Assembly (NCBI RefSeq): GCF_029625215.1
Contig: NZ_CP121197.1
Span: 1,178,001 to 1,242,000, forward strand
Origin: Aurantibacillus circumpalustris
Lineage (GTDB): Bacteria; Bacteroidota; Bacteroidia; B-17B0; Aurantibacillaceae
Direction: 5' to 3'
DNA: 64,000 nucleotides
The position numbers were made by a program, and so were the translations under genes. The first letter of the stretch is position 1. Every line of letters starts with the position of its first letter. The notes beneath the pieces were generated by a model. That model was given only the letters and a program-made list of their open reading frames with translations, was not told the DNA's origin and made no database searches. Shown here one piece after another: positions 34,127 through 42,991 of the stretch.

Positions 34127-34862
34127 TCTCTTTTTCTAATTCTGAATGAATAAAGGTAGTAACTTTCTCCTTAAGTTGAGGTATATCTGCTTCTGTCATA
34201 CCCGTTGTATAAATAGGGTCTCCCACCACAATTTTTGGTATACCTGGTCTGCCGTTGCTTGTTAAGAAGCCCCCATTTTGTAAAAATTTCCAATTATTTA
34301 CATTTACTACTGGTACAATAGTTACTTGTTTTTCAATAGCAAGTTTAAAAGCTCCGTTCTTAAATGGTCTTAATTTTCCATGCTCACTTATTGTGCCTTC
34401 AGGATATATGATCTGACTGAGACCTTCATCTATTTTTTCTCCAGCAACAGAAAAGGCTTTGTGAGAATCTTTAATGCTCTGCCTATTAACTGGAATATCT
34501 AAGTAAACAAAAAAATATTTGAATAAAGGGATTTGTAAAAGTTCTGATTTTCCCATAAAAACCGCCGTATGATCTGTATAAAACGGAATAAAAATAATAT
34601 CCAGATACGACGTATGATTACAAACAACCACACAAGGTTTTGGTAATTTATATTTTTTGGAAGAATACTTAATAACCGGATAAATAAACGCTCCGATAGA
34701 AATTATTCTTGCCCATAGTCGTTTTAGTTTAAATACAAAGTCAAATCTTTTGGTAACCAAACCAAAGTAAAACAAAGGGAACATTAAAATAAAAGGCACA
34801 ACGAACCAAAGAAGAAACCAGGTTTTCCATACAGGCCGCAGTATAACTAAAAACAATTTCAT
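34116..34862 (-). CDS. 1-acyl-sn-glycerol-3-phosphate acyltransferase (PlsC family)
   Basis: 248-residue membrane acyltransferase that makes phosphatidic acid from lysophosphatidic acid. The HX4D catalytic motif is NHTSYLD (His83, Asp88). The PEGT motif (IYPEGTISEHG, about residues 157-167) binds the glycerol phosphate. A transmembrane helix lies at about 16-36. A near-consensus -7 element on the minus strand (TAACTTTA, 34875-34882) precedes the ATG. It overlaps gatC by 11 bases. The substrate could also be another lysolipid, such as an ornithine lipid precursor. Confidence 0.9.
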   Translation of the reverse strand: MKLFLVILRPVWKTWFLLWFVVPFILMFPLFYFGLVTKRFDFVFKLKRLWARIISIGAFIYPVIKYSSKKYKLPKPCVVVCNHTSYLDIIFIPFYTDHTAVFMGKSELLQIPLFKYFFVYLDIPVNRQSIKDSHKAFSVAGEKIDEGLSQIIYPEGTISEHGKLRPFKNGAFKLAIEKQVTIVPVVNVNNWKFLQNGGFLTSNGRPGIPKIVVGDPIYTTGMTEADIPQLKEKVTTFIHSELEKENGK

Positions 34863-35014
34863 TTAAGAAGTTTGTAAAGTTACGATATTAATTGAAAATG
34901 AAAGTTTATCAAATTGCAGGAAATAAAATTAAAGGTTGTAAACAAGTCCTGTGAAAAACCCACTGCCTCCGGAAATCAGACAAATTCTACTGAAAAAATG
35001 CCCAGGATTTTTAT

Positions 35015-38000
35015 TTATCGCCTAACAACGATGAATCCGTTTTTTATTTCTTTTTTTCCGTCTAAAAATTGAAGAATATAATAATAGGTTGCTTCTGGAA
35101 CTTTACCGTTGCCAAAACTTATGCCGCCTGTGTTTATGCTGCCGTCCCACGAATTATCATAATTATCTTTCTCATATACCTTGTTCCCCCAACGGTTAAA
35201 AACAGATAATTTAATTGGCCGCGCATTTAATCCGCTTATTATAAAAAAGTCGTTTATTCCATCGCCGTCAGGAGAGAATCCATCTGGGATAAACAAATCA
35301 ATCAGATGCAATGTAATTAAACTAATCTCATTGTTATTCGTTGGATCTCCATCTTGGTCTGGATCCCAGATAAATCCATTATTCGAACTGTCGCTTAATA
35401 CAATATTGTTTATGTCAGTTCCAAAACCAATTGTAGAATTTTTGAGTGTGCCCGCAAAGCCATTTGGGTTAAGCATTACAGTAAACGTTAAAGTGTCTCT
35501 TTTATTCGCCAGCAAAGTGCTTGTTGAAGGAATGGTTAAATTTATATTTGCTCGTCCATCAAATGCCGGATTTTCTCTTAGCGCACTATGCGTTGAATTT
35601 ATTCTAGGACTGCTTTCTATAGTATATGTTATAGGATACTGAAAGGTTTTCGCCAGATTATTTTCTAAACTAACCGTTCTCAATTCTGTATTAGAATTAT
35701 TAACAGCAGTAATAGTAAAACGAAGCCTAAATATTCCTCCATTCATTTCTTCAGGATCATTAATATTGTTCGTTACCCCAAAAGGAGTATTTAAACAATT
35801 AGCAACAATCACAAAAACACTTGCTGAGCTAGTACATAGTGAATTTTCTCCAACAACGCTGTATATGAGCGAAGCACTTGGGGTAAACACGATCGTTGAA
35901 GAGTGCTGATTTCCCGGCATCCACGTAAAGGTTGACGGACCAATTGCGGTTAAAGTGACACTTTCACCGGCGCAAATTATTGCTTGAGGCGGACTACTAT
36001 TAATTGAAATAGGTAAAGCATTAATGACGTTGATGGTTATTGTGGCTGTTTTTGTACATCCGACAGAACTTGTTCCGACTACACTATAAGTTGTGTTTAC
36101 CGAAGGGCTTACAATGGTAGAATAAGAAATTGCTGGCAGGTCACTAACCAACCAAAACACAGTTGAAGCGCCTGATGCGGTTAATGTTGAAGACCCGCCA
36201 ATACAAATAGAATTGTTAGAAGCCGAAGTAATAATTACAGGCAATGGTAAAACATTAATCGGTAAAAATTTTGTTGACACACAATTTCCATTTGCGCCAG
36301 TTACAGTATATACAGTTGTAACGAGAGGCGTTACGGTTATTGTTGGTCCTGAAAGATTATCAGGTAACCAAACATAATCAGTCGCTCCGCTTGCAAACAG
36401 TGAAACAGAACCACCTTCACATACGTTTAAGGTATTGCTTGCAGTTATCATAGTTGGTGTTGCATTCACAGATATTGTAATAACAGCGCTGCCGGTGCAA
36501 GATCCTAGCGAGCCATAAACACTGTAACTCGAAGTAACACTTGGAGTAACTGAAACCAATGGTCCAGTGTTCGGAGTGACTTCAGCAGTTGGAAACCAAG
36601 TGAAATTTGCAGAAGCGCTGACGAGTAAATTTACCGGTGGACCAGGAAAACAGGTAGTTGTAGATGAAGGTACTATATTAAGAATAATTGGATTAATGCC
36701 TCCTATTATTTGAAAAGTTGCGGTTCCCGAACAACCCGTTAGAGAGTTGGAAACTGCTACTGAATATAAACCAGCGGCATTCACCGTAATTGTTGGTGTT
36801 GTCGATTGTCCAATAATTCCAGGGCCGGTCCAGTTAAAACTAGTAAAGGTATTTGTTGATGAGGTATATAAGGCAACAGGAGAGTTACCACACAGACTGC
36901 CCGAAGAAACAATGTTTACTATTGTGCCTATATCAACCGTAACATGACCTATGGCAGTACAGGTACCGCTCGAGCCAGATACAGTATATACCGTTAAGGA
37001 ATTTGGAGAAACGGTAATTGTTTGCCCACTGAGATTTCCTGGAAACCAGGTGTAATTAACTGCACCAACTGCAGTCAATGTGCTTGAATTATTGTCACAA
37101 ACAACGCTGGGATTTGCCAGAACATTTATTACTGGATTAGAACTTATGATAACAAGTGCTGTAAGGGAATTTGAACAACCTGAAGAGGTTAAACCTGTGA
37201 TTGAATATGTTGTTGAGGATGAAGGAGAAACTGTAACACTTGGGCCAGTTAGGTTGCCAGGTTGCCATAAATAATTTGCGGCTCCAGTAGCTGAAATAAC
37301 TGCCTGAGTACCTAAACAAATATTACTTGGTGTTGCAATTACACTTAGTGTAGGAAGAGCATTTACTTGAATGTTAATTGTTGAAGAACCTGTACATCCA
37401 ACTGAGCTATTAGCCGTAACGGTATATATTGTAGAAATTGAAGGCGTAACCAATATAGTTGGTCCAAATAAATTACCCGGTTGCCAAGTATATGATTGTG
37501 CTCCGGAGGAATTAAGGCTTGCTGAAGAGCCGGCACAAATTGCAGTTTGAGAACTAACGGCAACAATACTCGGTGGCGGGCTAACATATATTACTTTGCA
37601 AAAAGAAGATTGATTATACTGCCCTTCGTTACAAACTAAATTTAAAGTATAGGTGCCGGGTGCGGTAAAACTAATGGCTGCAGGGTTTTGTAAAGTCGAA
37701 GAGGGTACAGAGTTACACGTCAACGAACTAATACGCGAAATAGAATTAGAGTTTATATTCAGGATGAAATTATTAAGAACGTCCCCTTCTCTATAGCGCT
37801 CTAAGCCATGAGGAAAGCTAAAACTGGCATTATTCCCCAAAGAAGTTAAGTTAATAGGTCCAGTTGGCCCTGCTAGAAAACTCATCTCAAATTCTACGTT
37901 CGTAAATCGATTGTGCACAAGCCCTTTAATGCCATTGCACTCTACCCAAACGGCAATAGCCCTAGGCCCCCCCAATGAGCCGCCACTAACACTAACAATT

Positions 38001-39481
38001 GAGCCTGATGGGATGTTTAATAAACTTGATCCAAAATCTAGTCTAGTGATTGTAGCATTACCATCATTACAAACAAAAGCATGCCAATTACCGTTATAAT
38101 TAATTATTGAAAAATCGCTTGGTGCGTTCATATTGCCAATATTTCCAAGATTCGCACCTGTTGGAGTATTGGCCATACTGTTTCCGAAATCAAATCGTGT
38201 AAGTGTATTGCCTGATCTATTAACTGTATATGCATATACGTTGCCGCCGGCTCTTATAATTTGAAGTCTGTGAGGATAACTTAGTCCGCCAATATTACCC
38301 ATATTAGTTGCTGTTGGTGTATTTGAAAGACTGTTTCCGAAGTTTAGCCTCGAAATTCGATCTACCCCCGACGTGCCGCCAATAACCAAGCCGTACCAAT
38401 TTGCACCTTCTTTCTCAACCCAAATTCCTTCTCCATTAATGGGCAAATTACCACCAAGTGTACCTAAAGCTGTTACTGTTGGTGTATTGTTTAAACTTGT
38501 GCCATAATAAATTCGACTAAGGGAACCTGGGTTATTATTGGATACAAACATATAATAATCTGATCCGTCTTTGTTAATAGACATGAATACAGGATTACTT
38601 AAAGATGAACTACTAAAATTTGTTGTTAGAGTAGTTGGGCTTAATGTTGTATTGCAAGCGCTCCAATAATATGAATTAATAGGTCCTGTAGACGTGTTTT
38701 GTTGTGTAAAAAGTTGATTGACACAAACGGTGTCGGCACACGTAAAAGACGCTAGCGCTGGAGGAGTTGGTGGTGTGACACAAGTTGGGTCGGAAGTATA
38801 CAAGAGGTTTACTTCAGTTGCGGTTAATGTTCGGTTGTAGAAACGCAAATTATCCATTGTTCCTAAATAGGGATAAGAAAATGTTTCGTGCGAATCACCT
38901 AGATATACTTTTTTACCTACTTCATAATCAAATCCAGAAAAGGTGCTTGTAACCGAACCCTCTAAAACGCCATTTATGTATAGTTTAACAGCGCTGTTGT
39001 CGATACTTCCTGCAACATGATACCAGGTACCAGGTGTTATAGTTGTGGATGATACAGCAATGTCATTATTTGAGTTATTTGCCTTATTTAATCTAAATAC
39101 TGGACTTCCGAGAAGAATACATAATTGATACGCTTCGAAATTAAAACTTTGATTGTTTTTTGTATAAATAATATGTCTGCCACTATTCGAGTTTGGTTTA
39201 AGCCACACAGAAAATGAAATTGCATTTGACGGCTTTAATAATGGATTGTCAGGTAGTTCAATATAACTGTTGGAAGTGCCATTAAAGAAATATGCTGAAT
39301 TAGTTACACTAAATCTATTTACTGTCGGAGTAACAGCAGAACCTAAAGTGCCATTTAGATTATTTATAGGCTCTAGTGCGTTTCCATCTAAGGCATAACA
39401 CGCCGTTAAACTTGACGCTAAATTTTGACAACTTAAAGAATAATAAAATACGCTTAAAATAATGGGTATTATTTTATTCAT
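35015..39481 (-). CDS. T9SS type B exported protein with LamG, split-PKD/propeller and Cys-Trp repeats
   Basis: 1488-residue cell-surface or secreted protein. After the signal peptide (1 to about 18), residues about 25-230 are a LamG/concanavalin-like domain (YFFNGTSNSYIELP, ISFSVWLKP, WYHVAGS). A PKD-like domain begins at about 244 (FTCADTVCVNQLF...YYWSAC). It is interrupted by a beta-propeller-like insertion (about 275-595, blades with RLDFGNSL...NTPT) and resumes at about 600-634 (APGTYTLNLVC). About eight repeats (ICxGxS...YTWxPG...GC) span about 640-1235. A DUF11-like segment follows. The type B T9SS domain starts near 1394 with IPDGFSPDGDGINDFF and contains NRWGNKVY. It is the last gene of the minus-strand operon. 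Ligand unknown; adhesin-like. Confidence 0.88.
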   Translation of the reverse strand: MNKIIPIILSVFYYSLSCQNLASSLTACYALDGNALEPINNLNGTLGSAVTPTVNRFSVTNSAYFFNGTSNSYIELPDNPLLKPSNAISFSVWLKPNSNSGRHIIYTKNNQSFNFEAYQLCILLGSPVFRLNKANNSNNDIAVSSTTITPGTWYHVAGSIDNSAVKLYINGVLEGSVTSTFSGFDYEVGKKVYLGDSHETFSYPYLGTMDNLRFYNRTLTATEVNLLYTSDPTCVTPPTPPALASFTCADTVCVNQLFTQQNTSTGPINSYYWSACNTTLSPTTLTTNFSSSSLSNPVFMSINKDGSDYYMFVSNNNPGSLSRIYYGTSLNNTPTVTALGTLGGNLPINGEGIWVEKEGANWYGLVIGGTSGVDRISRLNFGNSLSNTPTATNMGNIGGLSYPHRLQIIRAGGNVYAYTVNRSGNTLTRFDFGNSMANTPTGANLGNIGNMNAPSDFSIINYNGNWHAFVCNDGNATITRLDFGSSLLNIPSGSIVSVSGGSLGGPRAIAVWVECNGIKGLVHNRFTNVEFEMSFLAGPTGPINLTSLGNNASFSFPHGLERYREGDVLNNFILNINSNSISRISSLTCNSVPSSTLQNPAAISFTAPGTYTLNLVCNEGQYNQSSFCKVIYVSPPPSIVAVSSQTAICAGSSASLNSSGAQSYTWQPGNLFGPTILVTPSISTIYTVTANSSVGCTGSSTINIQVNALPTLSVIATPSNICLGTQAVISATGAANYLWQPGNLTGPSVTVSPSSSTTYSITGLTSSGCSNSLTALVIISSNPVINVLANPSVVCDNNSSTLTAVGAVNYTWFPGNLSGQTITVSPNSLTVYTVSGSSGTCTAIGHVTVDIGTIVNIVSSGSLCGNSPVALYTSSTNTFTSFNWTGPGIIGQSTTPTITVNAAGLYSVAVSNSLTGCSGTATFQIIGGINPIILNIVPSSTTTCFPGPPVNLLVSASANFTWFPTAEVTPNTGPLVSVTPSVTSSYSVYGSLGSCTGSAVITISVNATPTMITASNTLNVCEGGSVSLFASGATDYVWLPDNLSGPTITVTPLVTTVYTVTGANGNCVSTKFLPINVLPLPVIITSASNNSICIGGSSTLTASGASTVFWLVSDLPAISYSTIVSPSVNTTYSVVGTSSVGCTKTATITINVINALPISINSSPPQAIICAGESVTLTAIGPSTFTWMPGNQHSSTIVFTPSASLIYSVVGENSLCTSSASVFVIVANCLNTPFGVTNNINDPEEMNGGIFRLRFTITAVNNSNTELRTVSLENNLAKTFQYPITYTIESSPRINSTHSALRENPAFDGRANINLTIPSTSTLLANKRDTLTFTVMLNPNGFAGTLKNSTIGFGTDINNIVLSDSSNNGFIWDPDQDGDPTNNNEISLITLHLIDLFIPDGFSPDGDGINDFFIISGLNARPIKLSVFNRWGNKVYEKDNYDNSWDGSINTGGISFGNGKVPEATYYYILQFLDGKKEIKNGFIVVRR
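35770..37580 (-). repeat. About 8 tandem Cys/Trp beta-sandwich repeats in the 1488-residue cargo
   Basis: Units of about 70-80 codons with the pattern Cys-x-Gly, SxTLTASGA, Y-T-W-x-P-G, T-x-x-Y-x-V and a second Cys near the C-terminal strand. They are of the same family as the repeats at 44990-50470. Divergence between units is moderate. Confidence 0.75.
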
Positions 39482-39528
39482 GGGTAAATGAATTATTTGA
39501 TTTTACGTAGTGCTAACAGCCCGTATTT

Positions 39529-41985
39529 TTAGTCGAGTTTAGTGATGATAAACTCCGTTCTTCTATTAACAGCATGCTCTTCTTCAGAACATGTTGATTC
39601 AGTCTTACCTTCGCAACTGCAGTTATTTAAAAGTTTTGATTCACCGTATCCTTTACCAACGATTCTAGATTTATCAATACCCTTATTTACAATGTAAGTT
39701 ACACTTGCCATTGCACGGTCTGTTGACAGCTTCATATTAGAAGCGGCACTCGAACGGCAATCTGTATGGGAACCTAATTCAATAAACATGTTCGGATATT
39801 CGTTCATTACTTGTACAATTTTATCTAACTCTATGGCTGCATCTTTACGGATGGTAGACTTAGCCAAATCGAAATAAATTGGTTTCATGTCAATCATTTT
39901 AGCAAGGTCCATACCCACTTCCACTTTTCCTAAAGATAAATTGAGAGATTCATTCATGTTAATCTCTCCCGACTTTTCGATAGTATGTGTAAAAATTACT
40001 GTTCTTTGCAGGTAGCCTGGCTTCTCAATTCTAATCAAATAAGTGAGCTTGTCGCCAATACGGTTTGAAAGTAAAAATTTAAAATAATCTCCTTCGGCAG
40101 TTGTTGTATAATTATCAATTTCAGTATTCGTAGCAATATCAGTTACTTTTAAAGTAACCCCTTCCAACAAGGCTTGTGTTTTGCCGTCGGTAATAACTGC
40201 ACGCAAAAATAATTTTGGATCCTTTTCTAAAAGTAATTCCTTAGTAAAACTTTCATCTAAAGAGGATTTACTAGACATTTCATCTTCAACTTTAAAATAA
40301 TCGTCTTTTAAGGCGGCCAATTTATAATCAGTATCTTCTTCTGCTATTGTATTGTATTCTCCCTTGTCATCGGTTAAAACAGTGTCGCCATTAATAACAA
40401 CCTTTGCGTTTGCAATAAATTCTCCTGACAATTTATCTTTAGTAATAATTTTAACCTCTTTGCCTCGTTTTATTTCGCGCATGATTTGTAACTGGTAAAT
40501 ATCATCATCCATTCCGCCGGCTTTGCGATTCGAACTAATAAATCCATACTTGTTATCTTCCATTAAAAAAATGCTAAAGTCATCATTCTTACTATTAACA
40601 GGCTCACCCATATTATATACACGAGTGGGCATATCTAAAGACAGTTGTGTTTCATAAATATCTAATCCTCCTAATCCATCTAACCCATTTGATGAGAAGT
40701 ATAACACGCCATTCGATGACACAAAAGGAAACACTTCGTTGCCAGCTGTGTTTATTTTGTCGCCTAAATTAATAGGGGCGCCCCATGAACCCGAAGAGTC
40801 TTTTTTACTCATATAAATATCCATTCCACCTTTTCCTCCTTCCATGTCGGAAGAAAAATAAAGAACAAATCCATCTGCAGAAATGCTTGGATGCGCGTAA
40901 TTATAATCGTTGTTATTAAATGGCAAAGCTTTAACCATGTTAAAGCCATTTTCATCCATGCTCGCCTCAAGAATTTTTAGTTTGTAAGTTTTATCTTTTG
41001 CCATTTCTGCTTTGCTGGCATTATTTCTTGTAAAATAAACAAGATTAAAGTCCCGTGTGAAACAAATTGGACCGTCGTTATATTTTGAATCAAGATCACC
41101 CATAAAAACAGTTGGGGTCATGTCTGCGCCATTCTCATCCTTTTCTGTAGAGTAAAGATTCATATAACCTCCCTGTGTCCAGCCTTGTTGTTTTGTAATC
41201 CAACTGGTTTTTGTGCGTGTTGAGGCAAAAACAACAGCGTCATGAAACATAACGGCACACATATCGTTCTGAGGTGAGTTGTATGAAACCGGAGTTACAC
41301 TGTAAGCGTCAGCATTTCGAGAATATGTTTTCATTTTGGCATAAGAGGAAGCAAGATTTAACCCTCTACTATCCGCTGCATACTTTTCAAAATAGGGTTT
41401 AGCCTCTTCGCTTTTCCCTGCTTCTACTAGTGCTTGGCCATAATAAAGTTCTTGAATGGGTTCCGCGACACCCTGTCTTACTAGAGCTCCATAACAGAGT
41501 AGCTGGCCTTCGGTATTATTTGTTAAGCGGTATGCGTTACCAAGATTTGATAATATTATCTTATCAGTTGTATCACTTCTCATGATTTTTTCGTAGTAGG
41601 GGATGGCCTCTGAATAAGACTGTGTGTTGTAATAGAGATTTCCTTTTTTCTTAGCAATTGCTATCGCTTTAGCATTTGGAGCCGCGCTAGTTTTTTTGTC
41701 TGGTGTTGGTTCTGCAACCACAATTGTTGTATCCACTAAAGATCCAATTGGTGCTTCTGTAACAACCGGCTCGGTAGTAATTGAGCTAGTTTCTTCAACA
41801 GGAGTTACTGCGTCGGTTACGGTTGTTGCAGCCGGAGCTAATTCAGTAGTTACTGCTGGAGTTTCAACTGGTATCACAACAGGAGTATCAGTAGAAATAA
41901 TAGCTGTTGAATCAGATGTTTGAGAATTTAAAGAGAAAGAAATACTAACTAATAAAAATGCTAATTGTATTTTATAATATGCCAT
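39529..41985 (-). CDS. PorE-like outer-membrane/periplasmic protein: TPR, propeller, CRD, OmpA
   Basis: 818 residues from the preferred start at 41985 (MAYYKIQL signal peptide); an upstream ATG at 42072 would overlap the PorP/SprF gene. Order: signal peptide, Thr/Pro/Val-rich linker (about 21-100), TPR repeats (about 105-215), PD40/WD-like beta-propeller (about 228-498; repeated SSDMEGGKGGMDIYMS and FSSNGLDGLGGLDIY blades), carboxypeptidase-regulatory-like domains (about 508-690). An OmpA-type peptidoglycan-binding domain (about 702-818) has FDLAKSTIR and GSHTDCRSSAASN. This is the domain order of PorE of the T9SS and of OmpA-like proteins encoded next to PorP/SprF. It should link the secretion or anchoring complex to peptidoglycan. 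Role inferred from domains and position. Confidence 0.85.
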   Translation of the reverse strand: MAYYKIQLAFLLVSISFSLNSQTSDSTAIISTDTPVVIPVETPAVTTELAPAATTVTDAVTPVEETSSITTEPVVTEAPIGSLVDTTIVVAEPTPDKKTSAAPNAKAIAIAKKKGNLYYNTQSYSEAIPYYEKIMRSDTTDKIILSNLGNAYRLTNNTEGQLLCYGALVRQGVAEPIQELYYGQALVEAGKSEEAKPYFEKYAADSRGLNLASSYAKMKTYSRNADAYSVTPVSYNSPQNDMCAVMFHDAVVFASTRTKTSWITKQQGWTQGGYMNLYSTEKDENGADMTPTVFMGDLDSKYNDGPICFTRDFNLVYFTRNNASKAEMAKDKTYKLKILEASMDENGFNMVKALPFNNNDYNYAHPSISADGFVLYFSSDMEGGKGGMDIYMSKKDSSGSWGAPINLGDKINTAGNEVFPFVSSNGVLYFSSNGLDGLGGLDIYETQLSLDMPTRVYNMGEPVNSKNDDFSIFLMEDNKYGFISSNRKAGGMDDDIYQLQIMREIKRGKEVKIITKDKLSGEFIANAKVVINGDTVLTDDKGEYNTIAEEDTDYKLAALKDDYFKVEDEMSSKSSLDESFTKELLLEKDPKLFLRAVITDGKTQALLEGVTLKVTDIATNTEIDNYTTTAEGDYFKFLLSNRIGDKLTYLIRIEKPGYLQRTVIFTHTIEKSGEINMNESLNLSLGKVEVGMDLAKMIDMKPIYFDLAKSTIRKDAAIELDKIVQVMNEYPNMFIELGSHTDCRSSAASNMKLSTDRAMASVTYIVNKGIDKSRIVGKGYGESKLLNNCSCEGKTESTCSEEEHAVNRRTEFIITKLD

Positions 41986-42004
41986 AAGTTGTTTATTCAA
42001 AAAA

Positions 42005-42970
42005 TTAGAAATAACGCGGTGTAGTAATTTGTCTTCCTGTGAAAGAAAATAAATAATTAAGAACAATTTCATGCGAACCCTGAGAATACTTTTGAATCTT
42101 ATTCACACCATAATCATATGAATAACAAACAAGAAACTGTTTGTTAACCTGACAACCGAGTATTAAGGAAAGGGCAGATCCTGTTCTGAAATTTAATCCA
42201 GCCCATATAAAATCCTTTACCAATAAATTTGCGCCGATATCAAACTGCAGCGGCGCATTCACCACGGCTTTCATCATGATGTTACCTCTTAATTTAAACT
42301 CTTCATTAATTTTATGTAGATACCCTGCAGTAAGGTAATATGTAAAAAGACTGGCTTTTACTTTAGTGGTTTTAACCGTACTACTTCCATCAGGACCAAA
42401 CTTTACTTTATTATCGACTAAACGAGGAATTGAAAGCCCTACATACAAGGTTTTTGTATTGTAATACAATCCTAAACCAAAATTTGGAGCAACAACATTG
42501 GGCGAGTTTCCAAATTGTGGATCAGCGACAGCATTGGCTTCGTTACTTACCTTTAAGGTATTGAGTCTGTTATTTTGATTATCAAGCCCACCCATCAACC
42601 CCATTGCAAGAGTACTCTTGTCATCAAATTTTATACGGTACGCATAATTGGCATAAAGAAGCGTTCTATTCATTACACCAACTTTTTCATTTAAAATACT
42701 TAACCCAACACCCATTTTGTTGCCTTCAAGTGGGCCGTGGAGCGAAAAAGACGTGGTGATTGGTCTACCCGGAAAGTTTACCCATTGCTGCCTGTGAAGC
42801 AGAGTAGCACTCATTGCCTCTTTACTACCAGCATAGGCAGGATTGATGAACGTTTCATTAAACATATATTGTGTAAACAGAGCGTCGTATTGAGCTTTAA
42901 CTGTTTGAACAGTAATAAAAAGCATGCAACTTAATACAACTGTTTTTGTTTTTATGATGTTATTTTTCAT
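42005..42970 (-). CDS. PorP/SprF family type IX secretion system membrane protein
   Basis: 321-residue outer-membrane beta-barrel-type protein. The signal peptide (about 1-26) is followed by QYDALFTQYMFNETFINPAYAGS, the family signature near the mature N-terminus. RQQWVNFPGRP and GNKMGVGLSILNEKVG also fit PorP/SprF. In flavobacteria, members are encoded beside type B T9SS cargo and are needed for secretion or attachment of that cargo. Here the upstream gene is the 2907-residue type B cargo (21 bases away), and the downstream gene is the PorE-like protein (19 bases). The three read as one operon. Individual member specificity is inferred from position. Confidence 0.92.
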   Translation of the reverse strand: MKNNIIKTKTVVLSCMLFITVQTVKAQYDALFTQYMFNETFINPAYAGSKEAMSATLLHRQQWVNFPGRPITTSFSLHGPLEGNKMGVGLSILNEKVGVMNRTLLYANYAYRIKFDDKSTLAMGLMGGLDNQNNRLNTLKVSNEANAVADPQFGNSPNVVAPNFGLGLYYNTKTLYVGLSIPRLVDNKVKFGPDGSSTVKTTKVKASLFTYYLTAGYLHKINEEFKLRGNIMMKAVVNAPLQFDIGANLLVKDFIWAGLNFRTGSALSLILGCQVNKQFLVCYSYDYGVNKIQKYSQGSHEIVLNYLFSFTGRQITTPRYF

Positions 42971-42991
42971 AGAGTTCTTTCTTATGTATTA

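Noticed and set aside
36747-37587. Short open frames opposite the giant cargo genes
   Set aside because: These are antisense shadows produced by the biased codon use of Thr/Ser/Val-rich repeats. They have no start context or family similarity.
41986-42072. Longer start for the PorE-like protein
   Set aside because: It would overlap the PorP/SprF gene and hide the signal peptide. The start at 41985 gives a normal signal peptide.
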